From contig CBDDLA010000001.1 in the NCBI GenBank assembly GCA_965230485.1, positions 992,001 through 1,056,000 on the forward strand: a DNA stretch of 64,000 nt, read 5' to 3'. Below are positions 53,214 to 62,412 of this stretch, one piece after another; within the stretch, counting starts at the first letter, position 1, and every line of letters starts with the position of its first letter. The notes below the pieces were generated by a model. The model had not been told where the DNA came from, did not search any database, and saw nothing but the letters and a program-made list of their open reading frames with translations. The position numbers and the translations under genes are program-made. Origin of the DNA: Putridiphycobacter sp965230485. Its GTDB lineage: Bacteria; Bacteroidota; Bacteroidia; Flavobacteriales_D; Crocinitomicaceae.

Positions 53214-53785
53214 TGAAGAAAGTTAAACCCCAAAGTGGTAAATTCATAAAAACATTTTTTAAAGAAAGAAAACAGGTTGGCGCCGTAGCACCATCATCTC
53301 GTTTTTTGGTTAATAAAATGTGTAATAAGGTTAATTTTAAATCCGCAAATGTAATTGTAGAATTAGGTCCAGGAACTGGTGTTTTTACGAAAGAAATTCT
53401 TAAAAGAGCAAGTAATGATACTAAAATTTTTGTTTTTGAATTAAATAAAGATTTCTTTCGTATACTGAGTTCTAAATTTAATGATGAACGTTTAATTTTG
53501 GTTAACGAAAGCGCTGAGATGATGCAATCCGTGCTTAATGAGTATGGTTTTGAACAAGCATGTGCCATAGTTTCTTCCCTTCCACTAACAGTAATTCCAG
53601 AGCCAGCTAAGACCAACATTATAAAAGTCTCTTATAAGGTCCTAAAAACTGATGGTGTTTACGTTCAATACCAATATTCTTTAAGTGCCAAGAAATTGAT
53701 TGAGCGGTATTTTGGAAAGCTGAACCTAAAATTTTCGCTTATTAATATACCACCAGCCTTCATATATGTTGCAACCAGAAGGTAA
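53213..53785 (+). CDS. SAM-dependent methyltransferase (phospholipid N-methyltransferase-like)
   Basis: The 190-residue protein begins with a basic segment (MKKVKPQSGKFIKTFFKERK), then VGAVAPSSRFLVNKM and the SAM-binding VELGPGTGVFTKEIL (about 46-60). FVFELNKDFF is the second SAM contact and SSLPLTVIPEP the motif IV equivalent. The GxxxPSSxxL start and the SSLPL core are typical of PmtA-like and ornithine-lipid methyltransferases. It could equally be a KsgA relative, but it is shorter and lacks the KsgA C-terminal domain. Substrate is uncertain. Translationally coupled to the upstream gene (TAATG). Confidence 0.82.
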   Translation: MKKVKPQSGKFIKTFFKERKQVGAVAPSSRFLVNKMCNKVNFKSANVIVELGPGTGVFTKEILKRASNDTKIFVFELNKDFFRILSSKFNDERLILVNESAEMMQSVLNEYGFEQACAIVSSLPLTVIPEPAKTNIIKVSYKVLKTDGVYVQYQYSLSAKKLIERYFGKLNLKFSLINIPPAFIYVATRR

Positions 53786-53797
53786 ATAACCTTCTTT
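53777..53797 (+). terminator. Weak hairpin at the end of the methyltransferase gene
   Basis: AGAAGGT (53777-53783) pairs with ACCTTCT (53789-53795) around AAATA, overlapping the stop codon. The T tract that follows is short, so termination is uncertain. Confidence 0.35.
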
Positions 53798-53810
53798 AGG
53801 CTTCAGAATT

Positions 53811-55268
53811 TTAGTTTCTAGTCGGTATTTCTTTAAGCACTTCTTGTAAAAACCCCCAGAATTTTTGAACTGATTTAATATTTACCATTTCGTCAGGAGA
53901 ATGAGGGTTTTTGATCGTAGGCCCAAATGAAACCATATCGCAGTTTGGTAAATGTTTATTCAATATACCACATTCCAAACCAGCATGGCAAGCTTGAACC
54001 TTTGGTGATTCTTGGAATAAGTCAATATACTTTTTCCTTACAATATCGAGGATTTTAGAATCAGGATTAGGTGCCCAACCAGGATAATCTCCTTCTTGAA
54101 TAACTTCAGCACCCATTCTCTCAAAATTTAATCTCATAGCATTAGCAACATCTCTTTTACCAGATTCTACCATACTTCTTTGTAAAGATTGCGTAGTAAA
54201 TATGCCATTGCTAATTGAGACCCGCGCTAGAGAAGAGGAAGTTTCCACTAAACCAGCTATTTTATCACTCATTTTCCAAACAGCATTTGGTGTACAATAG
54301 AGCGCATGAATAATCTTATTCTGATCTTCTACCGTAATAACCTCTGAAGGCGTTTCGACATTTTCTATAGTAAAATTAAGTGTTGGTTCTATATTAGAAA
54401 ATTCTAATTTAATATCTTTAATAATTGTGTCACATATTTGAATGACCTCATCCTCTATTTTTTGATTGAATACAATGACGGACTTAGCTTCTCGCGGAAT
54501 GGCATTACGCAAACTCCCCCCCTCAAAATTGGCCAGCTGAACTGCAGTACTTTTAGATAATTCATAAATCAATCTATTCAATAACAAATTAGCATTTCCT
54601 CTTCCCAAGTCAATGTCCATGCCGGAGTGCCCACCTTTTAATCCTTTTAACTCTATTTTCAATGCCATAGCGTGTGCATCAGTTTTTTCAGTATGAAAGG
54701 TGTAAGATGTATTAGTATCTATTCCGCCAGCACATCCAATCGAAATTTCATCATCATCTTCTGTGTCAAGATTCAATAAATACTCGCCACTTAATAAATT
54801 CCCATCCAGCTCTTTTGCTCCAGTCATTCCCGTTTCTTCATCAACTGTAAACAAACATTCTAATGGTGGATGTGAAACATTATTTGAGGATAAAAGCGCC
54901 ATTGCAGCAGCTACTCCCATTCCATTATCAGCTCCCAAAGTAGTTCCTTTAGCCTTCACCCAATCACCATCAATCCATGATTGTATACCTTGTGTATTAA
55001 AATCGAATTTAGTATCAGAATTTTTTTGATGAACCATGTCAACATGGGTTTGTATAATTACGGTAGCCTTATCTTCATTCCCTGCAGAAGCTGGTTTTTT
55101 TATTACAATATTACCTATTCTATCTTCTAGAGTTTCTAGATTTAAACTGCGTCCAAAATCTTTCATAAAAGTGCATATCCTTTCTTCTTTTTTGGATGGA
55201 CGAGGAATGGCATTTAAATCTTCAAAATGATTCCAGATGGTTCTTGGCTCTAATTCTCTAACTTGCAT
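53811..55268 (-). CDS. pepD: Aminoacyl-histidine dipeptidase (PepD family)
   Basis: The 485-residue enzyme is an M20-family zinc peptidase that cuts Xaa-His and other dipeptides. Metal ligands are visible in VIIQTHVDMVHQKNSDT (His), TTLGADNGMGVAAAMALL (Asp), and LFTVDEETGMTGAKELDG with the catalytic glutamates. GGHSGMDIDLGRGNANLLLN and CHAGLECGILNKHLP match PepD. The N-terminus MQVRELEPRTIWNHFEDLNA is that of PepD. It lacks a signal peptide and is cytosolic. Confidence 0.95.
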   Translation of the reverse strand: MQVRELEPRTIWNHFEDLNAIPRPSKKEERICTFMKDFGRSLNLETLEDRIGNIVIKKPASAGNEDKATVIIQTHVDMVHQKNSDTKFDFNTQGIQSWIDGDWVKAKGTTLGADNGMGVAAAMALLSSNNVSHPPLECLFTVDEETGMTGAKELDGNLLSGEYLLNLDTEDDDEISIGCAGGIDTNTSYTFHTEKTDAHAMALKIELKGLKGGHSGMDIDLGRGNANLLLNRLIYELSKSTAVQLANFEGGSLRNAIPREAKSVIVFNQKIEDEVIQICDTIIKDIKLEFSNIEPTLNFTIENVETPSEVITVEDQNKIIHALYCTPNAVWKMSDKIAGLVETSSSLARVSISNGIFTTQSLQRSMVESGKRDVANAMRLNFERMGAEVIQEGDYPGWAPNPDSKILDIVRKKYIDLFQESPKVQACHAGLECGILNKHLPNCDMVSFGPTIKNPHSPDEMVNIKSVQKFWGFLQEVLKEIPTRN

Positions 55269-55350
55269 TAAAATTTCTTGTTTTAGTTAAATAATTCTTG
55301 TGTGACATTATAAGAATTATGTTTCTTTAGGTTTTAAGCGCAAAACTATC

Positions 55351-55358
55351 TAAATTTG
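55351..55358 (+). promoter_or_regulatory. Promoter -7 box (TAAATTTG) of the esterase-ribD pair
   Basis: An exact TAnnTTTG match 18 bases before ATG 55377. The TTG at 55356, which would open a longer frame, lies inside the box. Confidence 0.6.
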
Positions 55359-55376
55359 AAAGATAAATACACTAAA

Positions 55377-56495
55377 ATGAAAACTTTTCTACCAATCCTA
55401 TTTCTAGTACTTTCAAGTACGATTTTCTCCCAATTAAATAATCAGTCGATTATGGTTGATAATGATACAAGGACTTATGTGGAATATATCCCTCAAAACT
55501 ATCAAAATAGTGAAAACGCACCCTTAATCATTATTTTGCATGGTATTGGTGGAACCGCATCTGCTTATGCAGGATATGGTCTTGTTCCTATTGCAGATAC
55601 GGCAAGATTTATTTCTGTTTATTTGCAAGGAGAAGAAAACAACTTTCCTTTGGGTTCTCAAACGTCATGGAATAATGGTACTTTATTAGCAAGTTCAGCA
55701 AACGACCTGGCGTTTATTGAAAATATTATTGATACTATGGCTGTGAATTATAATATTGACAGATCAAGAGTTTACATGGTTGGAATATCAATGGGTGCCA
55801 TAATGACTTACAGAGTACTGCATCATTTAAGCGATAAAATAGCGGCAGCTGTTTGCCATATTGGCACAATGTCTAATGCTGATCTATCTATTTATAATCC
55901 AAGTACCCCTCGCCCTGTTATGCAAATCCATGGTGTAAATGATATTATTGTCCCCTATTCAGGTACAGCCCTTCCTTCATTAAGTTTAGTTCCTCCTACA
56001 ATTAATAAACTTAAAACAACAAATGGATGGAACGGTGACTCTACTATTACGAATATTCCTAATACTGCTAACGATAGCACAACTATTGAAAAAATTGTAT
56101 ACAACTGCTCAACTAGATTAGAACACTGGAAAATGAGTGGAAACGGCGCTGGTCATATATTTTTATTCGAACCACAAAATGATACATCTGGGATGGAAAT
56201 CACTTGGCATTTCCTTAGAGAAATCGTTCACCCAAACCCTACTTTATCTAGCCCACAATTTAAAATAAAAGAAGAACAAGTTTTAATATACCCGAACCCT
56301 TCTAATGGTATTTTTAATATCTCAAGCGCAGAAAAATTCACAAAAATATCTGTCTACAATACCAGTCAACAGCTTGTTTTTGAATCGAAAAACACACTTA
56401 ACATTAATATTTCTCACTTGTCAAAAGGACTATATCTTCTTCAGTTAGAAAATAGTGACGGAGTTTTTACTACTAAGCTAATCAATAAGCAATAG
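55377..56495 (+). CDS. Type IX-secreted esterase (PHB depolymerase/feruloyl esterase-like)
   Basis: The 372-residue protein has a signal peptide (MKTFLPILFLVLSSTIFSQ). The alpha/beta-hydrolase domain (about 35-285) has the oxyanion region ILHGIGGTASAY, the nucleophile VGISMGAIMTYR, the acid MQIHGVNDIIVPYSG and a His near GNGAGHIFLF, as in LpqC-type esterases. The C-terminal 75 residues form a type IX sorting domain: IYPNPSNGIFNISS, then LSKGLYLLQLEN and a basic end. I start at ATG 55377 since the promoter box overlaps the only upstream start codon. Confidence 0.9.
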   Translation: MKTFLPILFLVLSSTIFSQLNNQSIMVDNDTRTYVEYIPQNYQNSENAPLIIILHGIGGTASAYAGYGLVPIADTARFISVYLQGEENNFPLGSQTSWNNGTLLASSANDLAFIENIIDTMAVNYNIDRSRVYMVGISMGAIMTYRVLHHLSDKIAAAVCHIGTMSNADLSIYNPSTPRPVMQIHGVNDIIVPYSGTALPSLSLVPPTINKLKTTNGWNGDSTITNIPNTANDSTTIEKIVYNCSTRLEHWKMSGNGAGHIFLFEPQNDTSGMEITWHFLREIVHPNPTLSSPQFKIKEEQVLIYPNPSNGIFNISSAEKFTKISVYNTSQQLVFESKNTLNINISHLSKGLYLLQLENSDGVFTTKLINKQ

Positions 56496-56503
56496 TATAA
56501 AGG

Positions 56504-57547
56504 GTGACCGATAATTCTATACATGAAAAATACATGTTGCGTTGCTTGGAACTAGCAAAGATGGGACAGGGTAATGTGGCGCCCAACCCTATGGTAGGAT
56601 CGGTAATTGTTTATGATGGTAAAATAATTGGAGAAGGTTATCATCAAAAGTATGGATTTGAGCATGCTGAAGTAAATGCTATTTTATCAGTAGAGGATGA
56701 ATCATTGCTAAAAAGTTCAACCATTTACGTTAACTTAGAACCTTGCGCACATCAAGGTAAAACACCTCCATGCGCAGATTTAATTGTAAAAAAAAATATA
56801 AAAAAAGTAGTGATTGGTTGCGTTGACCCATTTGCTCAGGTAGCTGGAAAAGGCATTAAAAGATTAAAAAATGCAGGCATTGAAGTAGTCACTAATGTTC
56901 TGGAAAAAGAATGCATAAGGATTAATAGACGATTTTTTAAATTTCACATGTCTAAAAGACCTTATGTGATATTAAAATGGGCTCAAAGTGCAAACGGATT
57001 AATGGATATTGATAGAAATGATTCGGAAAAAGGTATTCATTGGATTACTCAGCCAGAGACTAAAAGCTTGGTCCATCAATGGCGTTCTGAAGAAGCAGGA
57101 ATCTTAGTGGGAAGAAACACGATTAATATCGACAATCCGGAACTAACTTGCAGAAACGTTTCTGGTGCTAATCCTATTAGAATTATTATTGATAAAAGGG
57201 CAAAATTAAGAGTTCAAAACTATAATATTGGATCAAGTGAGGCTGAAACAATTATTTTGAATAATCGAAAAACAGATCAAATTGATACTAATAGGTGGAT
57301 TGAAGTTGAGCCGTTTAACTTATCTGAAATATTGTCTATTTTGTATCTGGAAGGTACTCAATCAATTCTGGTTGAAGGTGGGCAAAAAACACTTAATTCT
57401 TTTATTGTTGAGGGATTATGGGATGAGGCTAGGGTCTTGACTGGAACAAAAGATATTTCTTCTGGACTAAAGGCACCGGCTTTGTATCATGTTCCAAAGC
57501 ATTCATATCATTTTGGACAAGATTTAGTCTCTATTTATGAGAATTAA
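56504..57547 (+). CDS. ribD: Bifunctional riboflavin biosynthesis protein RibD
   Basis: The 347-residue enzyme combines pyrimidine deaminase (about 1-145) and reductase (about 148-347) activities in riboflavin synthesis. The deaminase zinc ligands are H54 with E56 in FEHAEVNAI and C81 and C90 in PCAHQGKTPPCADL. The reductase part has LKWAQSANGLMD and GILVGRNTINIDNPELTCR, and the NADPH-site VEGGQKTLNSFI. The start is GTG 56504 (MTDNSIHEKYM); the ATG ten codons later would trim the conserved helix. It follows the esterase by 8 bp, and its end overlaps the convergent BNR gene by 17 bp. Confidence 0.95.
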   Translation: MTDNSIHEKYMLRCLELAKMGQGNVAPNPMVGSVIVYDGKIIGEGYHQKYGFEHAEVNAILSVEDESLLKSSTIYVNLEPCAHQGKTPPCADLIVKKNIKKVVIGCVDPFAQVAGKGIKRLKNAGIEVVTNVLEKECIRINRRFFKFHMSKRPYVILKWAQSANGLMDIDRNDSEKGIHWITQPETKSLVHQWRSEEAGILVGRNTINIDNPELTCRNVSGANPIRIIIDKRAKLRVQNYNIGSSEAETIILNNRKTDQIDTNRWIEVEPFNLSEILSILYLEGTQSILVEGGQKTLNSFIVEGLWDEARVLTGTKDISSGLKAPALYHVPKHSYHFGQDLVSIYEN

Positions 57548-58832
57548 GGCTTTCCAATTCTTTTTGGTTAGTAATACCTACCAATAATGATATATTTTTA
57601 TTGTCTAATCTTGTCCAAATTGGTCTAATAACACCGTTTTTAACCGAGATATTAGTATAGTCACCAAAGAAAACTTTATCGTTTGGGCTAAAGGGAGAAT
57701 TACTTATTTTATAATTTTTAAAGGTACTTGCACCATCCTTAGAAACTGCTAAATATACGTCGGTATTAAGATCTGAATGGTTCCGTCTATCATAAAAAAC
57801 GATATAAATATAGCCTGTTGATTGATCAATTGTCATCCAACTTAAAAATTGATGACTCTTAGAACTATCGGTATTAACTTTAATCGCATTAGACCAGGTT
57901 TTGCCATTGTCTACACTCTTTTTAATCCAGATATCCGTATTATCTTCTCCTGCTCTTTGATCACCCCAATTAACGTATATAGTACCTTTATAGGGCGAAT
58001 CCGAAATATCACAAGCTGTTACTGGCAGACCATTACAACGATAAATACCCGGTATTTTAAGTGTCCAACCCATTACTTGAGTACCAATTTCTAGTTCTTC
58101 TTTTAACCAAGTTTCACCACCGTCATTAGAAGTATTAAAATAAATTTTACTGTCTCTTGACCAAGAAACATATATTTCTCCATTTGGACCTATAGCAGGA
58201 ACCGCACCCTCGGCTGTTTTATCATCATCTTCACAATCACCAGAAAATTTAGAAATGACTTTAGGATGGCTCCAAGATTTACCAAAGTCAGAACTTTTAG
58301 AGAAAAGAATATTACTCCTATCAGAAGGGTCTATAGAGTTATATGCATCAAATTGTGTCCAAGTTAAATAAATTTCACCATTCTTTGGATTCGAAATAGC
58401 CCAATGTTTATCATGAAATTTGCCATTCACAGTCGTATGACTTTCACGCTTAAAACGACCTCTAATTGTTCTTGATCGTTCACAAACTATTCCTCCCTTC
58501 AATCTCTCTCCGTCAAGGTTAGAAAGATGAAAATAATAATGATACCCTTTTTTATCTATTAAAAGACAAGGGTCTCCGTTAACACCATATGGAGATGAAA
58601 TAGATTTAGATTTCCATGAATTTCCACCATCTTTTGAGTAATAATAATCATTCATTACGCTTCCAGCAACAATTCTGTTGCTATTATTTGGGTGAATAAA
58701 AATTGAAGGTTCTACCTGAGAGTAGGCGTAATTGGCTAATTTAGGTAGAGGCAAAACGGTATTTTTGACTTGACCAGATATTTTAGAGGCAAATATTAAA
58801 ACTAAAAAAAAGCATACTGTATTCTTAAACAT
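57531..58832 (-). CDS. Secreted BNR-repeat (sialidase-fold) protein
   Basis: The 433-residue protein has a signal peptide (MFKNTVCFFLVLIFASKISG). Five Asp-box (BNR) motifs are visible: YYSKDGGNSWKS, FSKSSDFGKSWSH, FNTSNDGGETWLK, IKKSVDNGKTWSN and LAVSKDGASTFKN, giving a six-bladed propeller like exo-alpha-sialidases. The catalytic Arg triad and nucleophile Tyr/Glu cannot be placed with confidence, so glycosidase activity is not proven. No type IX tail is present. It starts 2 bp after the tamL stop on the same strand. Confidence 0.85.
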   Translation of the reverse strand: MFKNTVCFFLVLIFASKISGQVKNTVLPLPKLANYAYSQVEPSIFIHPNNSNRIVAGSVMNDYYYSKDGGNSWKSKSISSPYGVNGDPCLLIDKKGYHYYFHLSNLDGERLKGGIVCERSRTIRGRFKRESHTTVNGKFHDKHWAISNPKNGEIYLTWTQFDAYNSIDPSDRSNILFSKSSDFGKSWSHPKVISKFSGDCEDDDKTAEGAVPAIGPNGEIYVSWSRDSKIYFNTSNDGGETWLKEELEIGTQVMGWTLKIPGIYRCNGLPVTACDISDSPYKGTIYVNWGDQRAGEDNTDIWIKKSVDNGKTWSNAIKVNTDSSKSHQFLSWMTIDQSTGYIYIVFYDRRNHSDLNTDVYLAVSKDGASTFKNYKISNSPFSPNDKVFFGDYTNISVKNGVIRPIWTRLDNKNISLLVGITNQKELESLNSHK

Positions 58833-58834
58833 AA

Positions 58835-61603
58835 TTAAAATGGATATCCAATACCGAAACTAAGTGTTGGCCTAAACGGATTTCTCAAAGTTTCAACATA
58901 ATCGGTTGGTAATATATCAAGCTCTGTCTGGTATTGATCCCTGCTTTCCCATAACCAACGTTCTCCTTGAAACATATATGGATTATGTATAGGAATAGCC
59001 AGATCCAGACGTACAATAAAAAAATCAAAATCTAAACGGAATCCAAAGCCTCCTCCAAGAGCTATTTGTTCTACAAAATCTGTTGAAAAAACACCTAAAT
59101 CATCATTCGCATCCTGGCTCCCAGGTAACTTCCAAATATTTCCTGCATCTGCAAAAACGGCTGCTTTAAATACATCAGAGAATTGAAATCTATATTCAAC
59201 ATTAAACTCTAGCCTCATATCAGAAACTTGCGTATTTGTAGAATTTGGATCTCTCCAGGTTTGGGTACCTCCTGGCGCCATTGTTCTGGCCTGAAAAGCA
59301 CGAATGTCGTTTGACCCTCCAGCAAAAAAACTTTTTTCATAAGGAAGTGATGGCGAATTGCCATAAGCATAGCCTACACCAGCCAAAAGTCGATAAGCAA
59401 TAATTTGTTTATTTGGGCGTGATTTTAAAAGGTTCATGTAATACCTAATATCAAAATCAGTTCGAACAAACTGCGTAAATGGTACCCCAATAATTTGCTT
59501 AAGTCCCGTGCTATCCAAATTATTCTCTCCTACCCCAAGTCTATCGAATAAAAAACCAGAGGTACTTGCAGTAGCAGTTGCAAATACATAATTTTTCTTA
59601 CCTTCTTCGTTATTAATTCTTTGATTGTTAAATGTAAATTCATATTCAAACTTATTGGAAAAGTGATCATTATAAGTATTAATCAGAAAAGGATCATTTA
59701 ACTGCGCTAATAATGTTTGGAAATCTTCTGTCTTATCCAATTTAACAAAGTTGAAACTTTGCCATTGTATTTTATGTATTTTAGATTTTCCTTCGTTAAA
59801 TTTCCAAGAATAAGCAAACTCAGTTAAATTCCTTACGAAGTCAGTTCTTTTTTGATAGTTATAACTCAAATCAAGGAGTGTAAGTGGATAAAGTCTCTTT
59901 CCGAGTGTTTTTTGAAATTTTTTAGGCATCAATAAAAGTCTCGGAATCTCTAAACTTAATTTTGGAAATATCTCAATGGTGTTAAATTGACGATTAGCAG
60001 TTTGAATAACTTCATCATTTGTGCCAATATCAAATACTGCAGGCTGAGATTCAGCACCACCGGTAATACTAAATTTGAGCTTTTCAGCGCCACCAAAAAT
60101 ATTTTTATTGGTATAATTGATAGAGGCAGCCAGCCCTAAATAACCATTTGAATTAGTAAAGTTAGGTTCAAACGAGAATAGCTGTTTATTAGAAACAGTT
60201 AAATCATATGAAATTGAAACCCGTCGATTCAACTCTTCATTGACATTAACGGATGGGGTTATACTTGAGAAAATGTCTAAACCTAAAAGTCTAGAATACG
60301 ACCTTTCGACGTAGTATTCCTTATACCATCCATTGTCGCCGCCATCTGTAATTTCTAAAAAGTTTTGTCGATCAAGTAGAAAAGGGGAAATTGGCAACAC
60401 CTCGTTATAAATAAAGGTACCCTGATATACGAAAGTTTTACTAGGTCCGAAAAAAACAAACTTTTTTGATGTAATGGTATCTGAGTAGTGAAAAGTATCT
60501 AGAAGCGGGTAATTGTTACCATTAATGCCTAAACCGTAAAGATTTAATTTTAACTTATAAGCTTCAAAATCTTTAAAGGACTCAGCATCTCTGTTATGGA
60601 CATAATAGGTTACATCACTTACCTTATATGATACGTGGCGAAGTTCTTTAACATTTCCATCAGTGTCTTCTTCCGTTTTAGGAATAATCCGCACTGTTAC
60701 ATCAGCTTGATAATTTCTAGATATAGTATCAACTTCAAAATAGATATAACTTTTACTAAAATCGAAATAAGCATTATCACGACAAAACTTCGAAAATCGC
60801 TCCCGTTCTAAATCCAGCTTATCCTCATTTAGTAAGTCTCCAACATATATTATACTGTCCTTTTTTCTTAGCATTCTTAAATACTGATTTTTTAGGCCTT
60901 TATATTTTGGATCAGAATCAAATTCCAACGATCTAATCGTAATTGGTTTTCCGGGATAAATGTTAAATATCGCATATGCCTTCCTTTTTTTATTATGGTA
61001 AACAATTGAGTCTACTACCTTATTTTCATAAAAACCATGTTTTTTTAAAAATAAATGGATTTGCTGCGAAGACCTTTCCACTTTTGCGCTATCCATTATT
61101 ACAGGAGGCTCGCCTATATTTGTTGAAATCCAATGTCGCCAACCTTTTTTAGTCTTCTTGAGTTTAACGTTTTTTTCAAAATAATGACTATCTCCTTTTT
61201 CTTTAGCTTTTTCATTTCTTTTTCTATTAATCTCATTCTGTTTAGAAATTCGCTTGTTATTTTTTACTACTGTTTTTTTTGCCTTTCTATCAATTTGATT
61301 TTGCATTTTTAAAGTGTCAACTCTATTGTAAACAAATAGATTAAATGATCTGTTCGGCTGAGGTTTAAGCAAATCATATAAATCCTCAATCGCTATCTGA
61401 TTATGGGAAGCTGAGGCCTCAAATGTTGAATCTTTTAATTCAGTAAAATGTATAGTAGATGATTGAGCAGACCTAAAAAATTTTTTTGGTTTTACTTTAT
61501 ACAAATATTTTTCAGATGGTACATATTTTGCTTGATGACAACCTACTAATGTGAAAAAAAGTAAGCAGGATAAAACTGAAAGTATTCTTTGCTTAAACAC
61601 CAT
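58835..61603 (-). CDS. tamL: TamL: BamA/TamA-family outer-membrane lipoprotein
   Basis: The 922-residue protein has a lipoprotein signal (LSCLLFFTLVGCHQ, cysteine 22) followed by AKYVPSEKYLYKVK. A POTRA-like region (about 190-390) precedes a 16-stranded barrel (about 460-922) with FFAGGSNDIRAFQARTMAPG, which resembles the G-R-x-x-R-G lid loop of the family, and the end LSFGIGYPF with terminal Phe. Lipidated TamA relatives (TamL) are characteristic of Bacteroidota and partner with TamB. The promoter box is at 61620. The downstream BNR gene shares the transcript. Confidence 0.9.
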   Translation of the reverse strand: MVFKQRILSVLSCLLFFTLVGCHQAKYVPSEKYLYKVKPKKFFRSAQSSTIHFTELKDSTFEASASHNQIAIEDLYDLLKPQPNRSFNLFVYNRVDTLKMQNQIDRKAKKTVVKNNKRISKQNEINRKRNEKAKEKGDSHYFEKNVKLKKTKKGWRHWISTNIGEPPVIMDSAKVERSSQQIHLFLKKHGFYENKVVDSIVYHNKKRKAYAIFNIYPGKPITIRSLEFDSDPKYKGLKNQYLRMLRKKDSIIYVGDLLNEDKLDLERERFSKFCRDNAYFDFSKSYIYFEVDTISRNYQADVTVRIIPKTEEDTDGNVKELRHVSYKVSDVTYYVHNRDAESFKDFEAYKLKLNLYGLGINGNNYPLLDTFHYSDTITSKKFVFFGPSKTFVYQGTFIYNEVLPISPFLLDRQNFLEITDGGDNGWYKEYYVERSYSRLLGLDIFSSITPSVNVNEELNRRVSISYDLTVSNKQLFSFEPNFTNSNGYLGLAASINYTNKNIFGGAEKLKFSITGGAESQPAVFDIGTNDEVIQTANRQFNTIEIFPKLSLEIPRLLLMPKKFQKTLGKRLYPLTLLDLSYNYQKRTDFVRNLTEFAYSWKFNEGKSKIHKIQWQSFNFVKLDKTEDFQTLLAQLNDPFLINTYNDHFSNKFEYEFTFNNQRINNEEGKKNYVFATATASTSGFLFDRLGVGENNLDSTGLKQIIGVPFTQFVRTDFDIRYYMNLLKSRPNKQIIAYRLLAGVGYAYGNSPSLPYEKSFFAGGSNDIRAFQARTMAPGGTQTWRDPNSTNTQVSDMRLEFNVEYRFQFSDVFKAAVFADAGNIWKLPGSQDANDDLGVFSTDFVEQIALGGGFGFRLDFDFFIVRLDLAIPIHNPYMFQGERWLWESRDQYQTELDILPTDYVETLRNPFRPTLSFGIGYPF

Positions 61604-61619
61604 TATAAATCTATCTTTA

Positions 61620-61627
61620 CAAAAATA
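61620..61627 (-). promoter_or_regulatory. Promoter -7 box (TATTTTTG) of tamL
   Basis: An exact TAnnTTTG match on the - strand, 16 bases upstream of ATG 61603. Confidence 0.55.
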
Positions 61628-61650
61628 ATCAGATAAATAAGGTAATTGTT

Positions 61651-62412
61651 ATGACGCTGACTAAAAATGAAATTAAATTCATTAAATCTCTCCAGATAAA
61701 AAAGTACCGTGACAGCAATAAGCTATTTGTAGTAGAAGGTGAAAAAATGGTGAATGAATTATTGAGCCAATCGACATTTAAAATTGACACACTTTTTTGC
61801 ACAGCTGATTACAATTTAAAGTCTGAAAACATAAGTTTTAACACAATCGAAATCAGCGAAAAAGATTTAGAAAAAATATCAGCCTTCAAGTCTCCAAATA
61901 AAGTTTTAGCAACTGTAAAAATGAGAGATAAGAAAAGTATTGATTTTAACAAGTCAAATTTAATTTTAATACTTGATAACATTAAAGATCCTGGAAACTT
62001 AGGAACAATCATTCGAACCGCTGAATGGTTTGGAATTTCACAAATTATAGCCTCTGAACAAACTGTTGACGTCTATAATCCCAAAACGATTCAGGCATCA
62101 ATGGGAGCATTTTATTACATTCAGTTCTCATATCAAAATTTAGAGTTATTAATTCCAGAACTTAAGGAAAATGACTTTGTGATTACAGGTGCAACTTTGT
62201 CTGGTAAAAATATCTACGTATCTAATTTTTCTAGAAAAACAGCCTTGATTATGGGAAGTGAATCACATGGAATTAAACAACAAATCTTATCAAAATTGGA
62301 TCAAGAATTGTTGATTCCGAGTACTGGAAATTCAGAATCATTGAATGTTGGCATAGCTGCAGGGATTTTCTTGTCAGAATATTCTCGGCAAATGTCTAGC
62401 CTTCAAAAATAA
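61651..62412 (+). CDS. SpoU/TrmH-family RNA 2'-O-methyltransferase
   Basis: The 253-residue protein has an N-terminal substrate-binding domain (about 1-95; KYRDSNKLFVVEGEKMVNEL) and a SPOUT catalytic domain. The latter has LDNIKDPGNLGTIIRTAEWFG (motif 1), ALIMGSESHGI (motif 2) and LNVGIAAGIFLSEYSR (motif 3), which form the knot that binds SAM. It methylates a ribose in rRNA or tRNA; the exact site cannot be read from sequence. Its neighbours tamL and porT are the usual ones in Flavobacteriales. The last 17 bp overlap the convergent porT. Confidence 0.92.
   Translation: MTLTKNEIKFIKSLQIKKYRDSNKLFVVEGEKMVNELLSQSTFKIDTLFCTADYNLKSENISFNTIEISEKDLEKISAFKSPNKVLATVKMRDKKSIDFNKSNLILILDNIKDPGNLGTIIRTAEWFGISQIIASEQTVDVYNPKTIQASMGAFYYIQFSYQNLELLIPELKENDFVITGATLSGKNIYVSNFSRKTALIMGSESHGIKQQILSKLDQELLIPSTGNSESLNVGIAAGIFLSEYSRQMSSLQK

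Noticed and set aside
53213..53785. KsgA/Erm-type rRNA adenine methyltransferase
   Set aside because: The protein is too short and lacks the C-terminal domain; the SSLPL core and PSS start fit phospholipid methyltransferases better.
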